The notes beneath the pieces were generated by a model. The model was not told the DNA's origin. It saw only the letters and a list, made by a program, of their open reading frames with translations, and searched no databases. Below are positions 51,501-63,500 of a stretch of DNA of 64,000 nucleotides, piece after piece. Origin of the DNA: Atriophallophorus winterbourni. Taxonomy: Eukaryota; Platyhelminthes; Trematoda; Plagiorchiida; Microphallidae. How positions within the stretch are numbered: the first letter of the stretch is position 1; each line of letters begins with the position of its first letter. The position numbers were made by a program, and so were the translations under genes. The stretch covers positions 1-64,000 of the forward strand of contig JACCGJ010001305.1 in NCBI GenBank assembly GCA_013407085.1. The letters run 5' to 3'.

Positions 51501-54500
51501 ACGGTTGAATGCAAAATGTCCCAGATAAAAATCGACATGGATAGATTGAAAATACCTTTTGCGAGAATTAACCATGTCTCCGCGTGAAATGATGTTGTAT
51601 GGGATGGGATGGTGTGCTGAACATTTTGTACGGTTAAACGATACAGGTATTATATAGGTTATGCATTAAAAAAGCGAAATCACTAATGCTCATTTTTTTA
51701 ATGCTCATTAGTTATGGTGGACATAATGGCGATGTTGTATCCAGAAAAGTTAGGTAATAAAATTATGAAATATCATTTTAAGTTGTACTGAATAACAGTA
51801 GCTTAAGGCTGAATAATTAATGACATAGTGTCTCCTATTCCGTGCACTGAAAAGTCTAATCGAATTCAGAATTCCATTAATGACTACTTTGTCTAGAATG
51901 TTTATTTCGATGACATTTTCACGTTGTTCAGGTAGCGTGGATAAGAATTCGCCAACTTGCTAATATTTTGTTTATCGGGGATGATCGCAAGAACAATAGT
52001 GTTAATCATACCCTGTCCAGCTTGCTTGCAGTCGACCATGAAATAAGTTGGCTCCCCTCGCACCACTCCTTCGACTCCTGGACCGTATACACGAACCTTT
52101 CCAGGTTGGCTGGGTTCACTCACATCCACCTGTAAAGCAAAATGTTACAAGCAATACAAGTTGTTGCCCGTTCAATGCTTGTGTGTGTGTTTCCGTTTGT
52201 AATATGTAGATAACTTACCCTGAACGGACTGCGAGGCACATTTACAGCCCCGTAAGAAACCAGAACTGTGTGTTTTCGAGGAACCCTCGGTGTGTAAGCG
52301 CAGGTATACGTCCCGTCTCCATTGTCCCTTACTTTCAATGAAACCGGTTCACCTTCGTTGTCCCGACATTCCACAGTCAATGGTGCAGGCCCACCAGCGT
52401 CTCGAATATCTACAGTAAATTCAGTAGGTTGACCAGCAAGATTTCCTGTTGGCATTACCCCTTGGCCGTATACTTTGACCTTGATGAAAATAAAACAGGA
52501 GGATAATATTGCAGATGCACGGATTTTGATATAAAATCACCAAGTGAGGCACGTACGCGTTCAGGGTCACACTTTCCCAGATCTGGCTCGATCGGAACCA
52601 TGAATGGTGATTTGGGAATGTTTTCATCATTGCATAAAATGTGTACTGCATATTCCCCGGGAACGGTTGGCCAGTAGGCCACCGTGGCAGAACCATCACC
52701 ATTATCAGTGCAATCAATGCGTGCTTCACTCGGTCCCTCGATTGAGAAGCCTTCGAATAAAGAGAAAAGATTAGTATTTTAGTTTAGGCCACGTCATCAG
52801 CAAAACCTATTTACAAGCAGATAGTCCAGATTGGTTAACACCAAAGGACTATCATCCTATATGTGAACTATCCTTCAAACTTTCTTCAGTATTGCGATTT
52901 TTAAAATATAATCACAGAGGCATTATTGTTGCCAAATTAATCCATTTGGAGGAAACTATTACTTCAAAATAGCAATGACACAGAATGAGGGAGAAAAGTA
53001 AGTATAAGCCACATTGAGATGCGATTTGCGCTCTGACCCAAATCCATGCACCAGTTTGCTCAAACGAGATTACATCCTAGAACCTAAGCGTTTGAATGGT
53101 TCAAGTATTACACCTCTTCTAACGAGATCATCCGAAAAGAGTACTTCACCTTTTAACCTTTAAAAAATAAAGATAGGCTTTATGCCGCTGGAATGCAACA
53201 GAAATTGTGAACTGACCAAGTGCTCCGGTTTCTCCATTTGTCTCAACAACGAAAACCGCGGGTTTGTGCACTACGCCACCAGTCAGTCCAGGCCCGAACG
53301 CTCTGATACGTGACTCTTTGTAGGGACCAACATCAACCTAGACGAAATGGACGGAAAAATTTAATTTACAGCCGAATTTCCTCAAACAACTACACTGACA
53401 GCTTATAATTTCATTCCGAAATAATGGTGATAAATATTGTTAAAACGAATTTGGTTTTGGAGACATCGATGAATGGTCGCTGATCGATTCGAAAAAGAAA
53501 CTCTAGTGCAGAAATTGAATTTCGCAGTGAATTCTCATGTTCTGTGATTTACAACGTATGTCAAAAGCACGTAATTCATGTCGTGAAAAGACCTTCCGAC
53601 AAACAAATCACAAACTAAGGCCATCTATGATCCCGCGATGTGTAATTTGAATAATCAAATGGTTTGCCAGAATAAAGAAGTGTAAAAATGGGTCATCGGC
53701 AATTCAGCGTTCGATGTCCAGGGATTATGGGAATTTTAACCTGCTGGAAACGATCGACAAACGAGTAACACAAAAGCTACAAATGGTGATGGATTTTTTG
53801 TTGCTCAGACTGCCCGCGCTTACACTCTGAAACCGAATAAAAGTTGCTTGCCGTTATCAGGTAGAGTCAAGGTCGGTCAAACGAGACCATCGTGATAAAG
53901 GATTGGAGGGAACCGGCTGGCACGTCATCGACTGACAAATCATATCAAAGTTGCCAGAAGCAGACTGCAGACTAGGTTGTGGTTACGAGGTTTGCCTATA
54001 AAAGTTAGGCGTGTCATAATAAACAGCTAACAAATGTACGCCTTCTTGCCTTTTGGAATCGCGAGTGATGAACGGTTAATACTTTGTCATCAAGAAGTAA
54101 TTGTTAACGCAATCGATGGTTGGACAGGAAGCGAGGTTATACGCGGTTAACGTTCGATTGCGTGTCCTCGAGATGTGGGTCAGTAACGTAATAGAAGTTA
54201 AGACCGGAGCGAGATTTGGATCTTTTCTAATGAGTGGAACACGAAGTGACAAATCCAAACGAATTGAACGTGATATGCATATACTTTTTATGATATTAGG
54301 ATCATATCACGATTTCAATATATTTTACGCTATTTTGCTGGTTTTAAAATTTTGCTCATTAGGCATGACTTTTGGTATTCGAAATTACCAAACCCTTTAA
54401 AACACTTCAAGCTTTTGCTTAGCACCGGGCGCCAGGTATAATCAACTTAACTGCGGCATATCTCTTTTGTTTTAGTCACACCACGGTAACAGGGAACAGT

Positions 54501-57500
54501 AACGGTTGAAAATCTACGAGATCACGTCAACGTTGACAAATTTGCGAATATCTATTGGTCGACCCATTCAACAAGCGAACTCGGCATTAACCAAACTCAC
54601 ATTGAATGGACTGAGCATAATATGGTCGCCGCCGTAACGGACATGGACTTGGTGCAGTCCAGCTCGTTGTGGATTGTAAGCACAGTCGAAAAGATACGCG
54701 CCCGTCTTTCTGGTTGTGCATGGGATTTCTCTACCCTCTGTGCGCAAGAATAACAAAAAAGAAAAATGTATACACGTTGATTAATTGCATCTGCACATGC
54801 ATGTGGGGAAATTGTGCTCTTGGGAAAAGAACGATTAGCATTCTCAACGTGTTTGCAAAGATATGCGAATGTGTAGCACCTTTACCTTCCAAATATGTAG
54901 CACAGCGCAACACCAGAGATCTCACTACTATCTTAATTTAATTATCGCTCGCTTATTTTTCCAGATTTGGACAGCCTGAAAGTACCTCGGCAAACGTGCA
55001 CTCTATCAGACTGTACGGTATTTCCACAGACCCAACTTTTTAGTCCTAGTGATCGACAGACCAAGAGAACAACTGTGAAAATCAAGCGGTCTTGTGTCCT
55101 TCAGGAATGTAATGGAAAATGTTTGAAACCAATCGATCAGTCAATGCCATGAAAATGCAATTTGAACGCAATCTGCAAGGGTGACGTTTGGGTAACGTTT
55201 CGCCTCTGACACAAAAGCTTCGTCAGGCCAAGGGTGATGGTCAGAGCAGGGAACGTGGACAAAGCTTATTTGCCAGAGGCGAAAAGTTGCACGAAACTGC
55301 TCTCACCAATTGCTTTCAAAATTAATTTTAAAATGTCATTCACTTGAAGTCCAACGCCTGAGTGAAAATCGAGAATTAGCATGTGGCAGAATGCATGCAG
55401 CAGGGTTCTGGTTTCACCTCATTCTTAAAGTATAGTCTATTGGCATCCAAGTTACTACCAGTGTATTGCACTCCTTCAATGATCAAGAAAAAACGTAATA
55501 GCACATGTAGAGTTAGAAATATGAGGCTAACATTGGATAAGATTGGTACGGCCGACCTGTTCTAGTATATGAACATAAAATGTGATGGACCATATTCTAA
55601 TTTTGTCCGCAAAGTGTTGGTGACGTCGACAAAAATCTACATTTGTTTGCCAATCACCCAAGGATTGTTGATCGTGCTTGAGCGGTGCATGACAGTGGAA
55701 AACGCTCAATTACAAATATTTTATTAAGATAATGAGTTATGCTTTTCAGATTGCATTCGTTTGGCAGTCAGCGTGCATTTGATCACAATTGGCGGAACGT
55801 AAGCGTAGGCGATGTGTTGTAAAACAGGATATTTTTATGTGTAAGCGTTTAAACGCTCGATATAAGTTCATCGAGTGTAACTGTCATTCGTCAATTTAAC
55901 CTAAAAGGACTATATTCAACATAATAAGGAATGAATGGACAAAAGTCTTCAATAAAAAACTTTTAATCAGAAATCGTTTAGAGTTAGATGAACAACAAAG
56001 GGATTCACTGTTATGTACAGCCTTGGCTACATCAGGAACTGATACTTAGGATCCGTGGTACGCAGGAAATTCTGCGAAAATACCTACCTGGCGAAATCAC
56101 TTGCACATCCAATGGCCCCTCTCCAGCATCCTCAGTGTGGACTTTGAAATCTGCGATATCCTTTACACGGATACCGTGCGGTTGGATGCCACGGCCTGTG
56201 GCATAAGCTTGTTTTGCATCACACGCTGCAAATGAAAAAAACATTCATCGATTGTCAAACGAACAGACCTTAAAAATTCCTTCCAATCTGCCCGATAATT
56301 ATTCATTTGTGACGTTAAGGTGTTGTGGACCAACTACAAGATATATTTTCGGCTGCATTCACAAATTGAACAAATTCATGCATACAAGTACAAGCCATAA
56401 TAATGGTGATCAGATAAAAAGCGATCAATATATGTGTGAGATTATATTGAGCTGAGCGACTACTCAGCTCAAATAGTCACACTATACAAAGTTATTAATG
56501 ATTGTTTCTAATATTTCATGCAACCACTGGGTTGCTGTTGGCCTCCTTCAGTAAGTGCTAACTAAAGATGTAGATAACAAGCGCATGACAGTTTTGTAGC
56601 TGATTTTCTTACGTCTCTGAGGTTTGAGACCTCGTCGTGAATACCAGGAAGCTTTGACCGGACGTTCCAAGTTCCTAATTTCAAAGATGAGCTCATTTAT
56701 GTTAGCTAGTTGTTGCGCTGGTGCGAAAAAACCTGTCTGCGTTTCGGTTGGTTGTTCGGGGCTATCAAGATTGAGGCGGGCGGTAGTCGTCCAATGAGAC
56801 CTGAAGATCTCTCCTACTTTCGAAAGCAGCGAGAGGCACTGAGCTCTACGCCAGTCTAGCAATAGCTCTTAACTAGTATCTGCTGATTCCCGTGTTATTA
56901 TGAACGGTAGCCGAATGGAGTGTCTACTCCATTGATGCACTGAATTGTACGTTAGGGCAGTTCAAGTCGAAGAACTAGCTGTTACCCATGCAGTAAGTGC
57001 TTCCTATCACGACACAATTGGAACCACGGAACAGCCAGGCTGATACATTTTGACAATGATGCCGTCGCAGGAGTTGCCTGGATTTTTCTTCGAGATTGAC
57101 TCCTCAAGCGTTTTCAATGATTTGATATAGTCACACGGTAGTTGAGGTTTGAGATAAGAGTAGTCCTTTCCCGAAATGGATATCGTTAATTGACTTACGA
57201 GCTCCACCTGCCTGAAGCGAACTGGTTTCGTGGCGTTAGTAACTCGCACTCACTCCTTCCTTCAATAGTTCCGCCGGGTCAAACAGGACCACGGGTGGAC
57301 TTGGTTGTCAGACGCTACATGAGACGCGCGCCGTTATGGAATTTTTGGAAATGGAAGCTTATCCCCAAAACCAATCCGGCTATGACCTTGGAAGCAACCA
57401 CTTGGTCAGACCTTCGAAAATGAAAAGATTACTGACCGTTCAACCATAAGCACTTGTTATTTTCAATCAAGATATTCCTGTCTAAGCTGCCAAAGGACAG

Positions 57501-60500
57501 CAAAGATGGGCTTTTACTCTGCATGATTCTGACTTGAAAAATTAAAACCAGCTAACAACCTCCATTGATCAAGCTGGTTTTCTATCAAGACTATTCACTT
57601 CTCAGAATCCCGGACCTGAGGATGTCATCATGATTTGAGGTGAACAGTTTCCAATGTTAACAGTATTGCCAATTATATCAGGGATAGTTGCGAAACAAAC
57701 TTAAACACTTATATCAGGTTGGTTGGCTATCAGATTGGCCCGGAAGTAAATTGCTCTTGTTCTATCAGTGCTTTGACTCCTTATCTATAGTGAAAATTTG
57801 CTTGCTAACATCCGAAGGAGTAGTTTTCTCATAAGACTTCCTGCAATAATTTTATAACAATTTCATACAGAATATCAAGGAATAAATCGAATGAAGCCCA
57901 TAGTTAAAGCTATGTGCATTGAACTAATACCGAATTAGAAAAGATGAGCCATCCCGTTGGTGTCACAGACTTGTTCTAGCTGCAAAATGGTCGGTGAAGT
58001 CTAATCTGTGGTCTTGACCGACGACTTACAAGCGTTGATCAACTGTGCATATTGATTATGCCGGGCATGCTGGCTGACGTAATTCCTATTAGATTTTAAT
58101 ACCTACATTATGTGGCCTGAAGTAATTGCGATTGAAAATACTACTGCGTCGCAAACAATCACGGAATTTTGGCATTTATTAGCCTTTTTCGGCCAACTTA
58201 AAATCCTAGATTCCAATTACGAGACGCAGTTAAAAGCTATAAATGTAAGCGTTTTCAGAAAGCTGCAAGGTACTGTACATCTGAAATCGAATAAGGAAGC
58301 AAAACGCTTCGTAAATATCTCTACAAAAATCCATGGAGATAACACGGGAAATTCCACAATCGTTTCTGCTCTTTTCCATATAAGACCCCGTCATGCAAAA
58401 TGTGCACGCGCGAAAAGTTAAGACCCGTCATCTTTTGCCAGCTCCAATTAAATGCGTCGCAACATTGACCTATTTCTGATGTCTAGACATGAAAACAATT
58501 CCACATTCGCCTCTAGACGCATTTTGTGCAAAACTTTTCTGCGTTTGGACGTAAAACCAGAAATGAACTTTCTGACGATTTCGACCCTCGTTCATGACAA
58601 TGAGACGGCAATAGGATTTGCAAACATATGGTGTGATCGCTCAGCAACGTTTAGGCAACAATTGCCGCCAAATGACACTTTCAACTGTCTTTAGTAAGTC
58701 TAGGTGTAATGCTCGACATTGTCGGCATGAAATCGGTCTTTGAATGGGAACTTGGCTGAAGCCGACTAGGCTGGAGTTAAGGACAGTAATTCTACTCATT
58801 TATTGCTGGTCCAAAAATAGGGCAACAATCAAATTCTGCTCAGATAATTATCGATTGGTAGAAGAATTTTCTTCGCGAAATTTTCTGCTAGCGGCTTATT
58901 CAGACGGTAACAAACGGTTAATCATACCGAGAACGTTGTGGACCTAACGACTGGAGCTCACACCTATACCATCGAATCTTTCTGACACGTTAACAAGATG
59001 CAGAATAAGCGCCAATGCGGTAAACACCGATCTTTATTGGCTATTTGTGCGAGTTCGTTTGGATGCAAAGGTACCGAAATACGGACAATTAATACAAATT
59101 ATTAATGACGTCCAAATTTAACCATCTTCGAAGTAAAAGTAAAAGTTTCATATCTCCATTTTTATAATCTATTTTTGGTGGCAAGGATTAACTTTTTGGC
59201 GGGGCTCATCTAGAAAAGAACCAAATGTTGTACTGCACGGAAAGAGAAAACTTTACCTTGAGGTTCACCAACAGGTTTAATACTTCACTAAAGTAAGAAT
59301 AGCCCACTTTGATATCGACCACACAATTCTATGTTGTGATTACCGACCACAGTATGAATTGTGCGCGATTGGCCATGTACTTTGTGAATCAAGTTAATTT
59401 ATTGTTAAATTACAAGTGGGACCACTCGTATGAATGTGCTATGCTAACTAACACCGCACAATGTTCTGCCAACAGCCAAAACATCCAGATGGTTTCACTG
59501 CTTGAATGTTTGAACTCTGTTGAATAGAAAACTAAAGTAAACAGACAAATAATACAGACAGAGAAGCCTCCGAAGAAAGCGACTCGAAGTCAAACCACTC
59601 CAATTATACCCAGAGTTAATTCCTTTGTAGTTTATCTCTAAATGGGGTATTGGGAGAGCTAACCTCATCAGGTCAAACATTGACTTTATGATTCATGTTG
59701 TGCACTAACCGGCTTCTAATCTCTACAAACTGCGCATTAACATTTTTAATTGATAATGCGAATTGTAGGTTAAACATTCCCTGGACCTTATCATTAGATC
59801 ACTTGTCAGTGTATCCGTTTCGGCGGGTCGCGTTCGTTATCACGTGCTCGTCATGTATATGCAGACATTGGTTCTAGTAGCACACAACAGAATAAAACAT
59901 ACACGCTTGCGGGAGATGTTAGCAATACTATTCATTCATTTGTACCTTTCGCTTGGAGCAAACTAAGTAACCGGTAAACAGGTAACACAATGGTGGTAAG
60001 CAAGAATCATTTGATGTTCAGACAAAGGTTAGACGAATGGCTAAATAAAAGAACGATTCTTGAAATCGATTTATTATAAACGAATTTCAGGAAGAACGCT
60101 TGCAGCCACAGCTGTCGTAGGACGCACGAGGTACGATGGCAAGCGGTATTATTCGTTGTATGACATGGTTTCATGTGAAACCTATTTTATGCTTACGGTG
60201 AGAAATATATCAAAATTCCATCCAGGGAAGTCTTACAACAAGAAGCGCATGACTCATAACTCAGCGCAACCAGTTATTCATTATTTGTATCTTGGACCTG
60301 AACAATATGACGTCTTTAAAGCTAATCACTTTTACTCTCGCTGGAACGTTGAATCGTTAAACGTATAACTGTGGTATTTCATCAATCCAGAATATGATAT
60401 TGTTATCGTTTTATTCGCAATGAACATGGCTGGATACATAGACTGAACGCCACCACCTCGTGTTTTGGTCTAGACCGCATTACAAGCTCAACATTTCTCA

Positions 60501-63500
60501 TAACCTGTTGATCAAAATTTAAACCCTGGTTCATGTTAATTTCGTTCGCTGAAATAGTGAAAAATTGTCTGTTTAGACGCTGTTCAACAAATCTGATTAA
60601 ATTACAAGTTTCAAGCGAGCACGTTTTGTAGACTCAACGATAGCCCCAACGCATGTTGATCATCGACTAACCTGGCTTTTTCGGGGCAGCCATTTTCTTT
60701 GGCATTGAAACTGCTTGAATGGGTTCTGAAAGAAGTACGTCCCTTTATTACGCTGTGCTGAATATCATGCATTCCGGAAAGGTCGAAATCAAAAGCCGTT
60801 ACATCCGAACCAGCCAAGCATGCATTTGGGAAATTATCACATGGGTTTAAATGTCATACTTATGAAAGTAGCAATTTCCAACATGCTCATGCCCAAAATA
60901 TCGACAAACAGAAAAGCTTGAGTGAACTTTCTTAATGAAAATCATCATTTAGTTAAAATAAAACCTCCAGTAGGGGGACCACCCGACAAAATGGGACCGA
61001 TTTTTCAAACGTTATCACCGAATGAATTTCGTTCAAGCAAAATAAACGTAAACTGTAGTCGCATGATGATGACGTAGATGTTGATGACGAGAAGGCGGAG
61101 GACGGTGATGGTTTTGATGGTTGCGACAATCGCATTAACGTTGCTACATGCAAATAGCTCAGTCGAAGCGAAGTTGGTCGAGAATCGGAAAAATGTAATA
61201 CCCAGCATCCTCAACATGTAAGCCAAATGAAAATTATCATCCGGTTGAAAGCGTGACACATGCAGCAAGCACCTAAATCAGCTCCGATACAAACCTTCTT
61301 GAGTAGGCGAGATCGGTTGAGAGGCTTGTTGGGGTGGTGGTCCTGGTTTGGTTCATCGGCGCAAAGCAACGTCAATTTGAATAGGGGTTAGGCAAGGGGA
61401 GGTAAAGAGGCAGCATTCGATATATAAGGGTTTGAAATACTACAATTCTTAAGGACAACCGGAAGATATCAAAAATGTATACAATCCTCGTGTAATATGG
61501 TCTAATTACACGACAATCCAAGGTGAACTAAAATTTGGCGAAATACATAAAATTCTACTATTTGGATAGAAAAATATTCTTAGAAGGTTTCGGTAAACTT
61601 TCATGCCAACCGGATGCTCCGGAGAGAAAATATTTTCAGGACGTTCGAAGATAAAGTCAAGCCACCACACTAATCTCCGACTAACCATATGCAAAAGTTG
61701 CTTGTCTTTATCTTGGTCAAATATCTCTATGTGTAATACAGTTTAGCTTGATTAGCTCTTTCGCTCCAATATGAACACCTTCATAAAAAGTTAAGTTTTG
61801 TGTTAAAGTATAATATGGCGATTATTAGGTTCCTAAGTCTTATCGAGTCAGCTTCATTGAGGCCATTTCTGTAATGCCAATTCCTTCATAAATTAGTGTA
61901 AATCAATAAAGTTTACGTGTTGCGTGCACGCTTCATACAGGTCAGCCTTCAGGGAACATTCAAACGAGAAATACGTTCATACTTTTGAATAAATTTTGAA
62001 CAAGCTTGCTCCAACGAATAAACCGGATAAATTAATTGCTTAACCAACTAACGCATTTATCGCATTTATTACCTGAATCAATCGTTCAGCTCCACGAGTC
62101 TCAACCTTGATAATGTTTAGGCACAAATTTTTGATTCTGAATTCAACCGTTCACCGTATAAAAATTACATTTAACTTTCCATAGGATTAAATTTGTTGGT
62201 TTAATCACCGATCGATTACCCGAGTTCCTATACTATATAACAACAATAATAATCAAGACAGTTATATATCATCCTTACTTGGACCAACCATGACACCGTA
62301 GGGCGAATTCGGAATTTGTTGTCCGGCAAAAAATACGTTGACCGAATGCAATCCTTCATCTCTGGGAGTGTATTCAACCAGGTAATTGTCTTCACCTTGT
62401 TTTGTGATCACTGGTTTGATTGTATCTCGTCTGCCTTGTGGATCGAGTATCACACAATCCACGTTTCCAGGTCCGGCGGCTAGGAAGAATAAACAAAGGT
62501 GGTCAAATAAACGAATATGTGAAGTAGAATATTCCACCGTACTTCGATTGTGCTAGTCAAATTGGGGTCAAACAGGATAGGTCGAAATTCGAACTTGTGA
62601 TTGCACTCCCGGAGTTAATGTTTCAGCGATCAGACCACACTTACTGTCTTTTCATTGTTTGCCGCATTTAACAATCGACATCTTAATGCTCATAGCAGTA
62701 CAACCTAACTGAAGCCAAACAAATGGGTGCCGCACCCAACCAACGTTTAAGCATAGCATAATTGGAAGTGTAAGTTGATTGCGATTAATCCCGACCCTAA
62801 AACGTACTCCCAAATGTTTGTTAGTAATACGGTATGATACGGGTGAAATGGATTGGAGTAGGCGATAAAATGTTTTATTTTCTCTTGTCAGGCCGCCAAA
62901 GTCGGTTAAGCTCTGACTTTATCAGTACGAAGTGTTACGGGTAATATGACTCACCTGCTGCAGATATTTTTCGACTACAAGCGGCGCCCATTGTTACACC
63001 TAGAGATTTAGAGTTAGGGGCAAGTTGTGTGTAATGATTGCAATCGTTGCGTCCTCTAATTTTGTTGTTGTTGGCCTCCTTCGGTCGATGTCGACCATGG
63101 ATGTGTAATAAACGCTTGATTAACTGGACTTTTATTTTTTTTACGGGATTCCGGGTTGATAGTGGTTCACTGTCTGCTGATTGTCCTCAGGAATGTAATC
63201 GTAACGCGATCAGCATCTTTACCCGAAACTGGGCGACGTGTTTAAGGTCTCTGCAACCTACTAGACGTTACAACCGGAAACGCCATCTAGTCTCGATCAG
63301 CATGACCTTACTTCGTCTCGCTACAAGCGTACGCGCATTGTTGAGTAGGTCTGTCCCAATCAATCCACCCTCAACAAACCTGAAGAGGCGTCAACTAACG
63401 TTAACCTGTGTATAAATACACGCCCACATATTTTAAAGTTGAATATATATAAGTAAGATTCGACAACGCAGTTCGCTGAGAAATAACTATTTAACTTTGT

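Noticed and set aside
56548..56862. Minus-strand 104-codon frame
   Set aside because: No recognisable motif, it begins next to repeat R2-type sequence, and its codons show no pattern; not called as a gene.
58110..58694. Two neighbouring open frames in the large filamin intron
   Set aside because: No known domain, no splice partners in phase with filamin; likely chance.
60060..60368. 102-codon plus-strand frame
   Set aside because: Opposite strand to the host gene and no family resemblance; likely chance.
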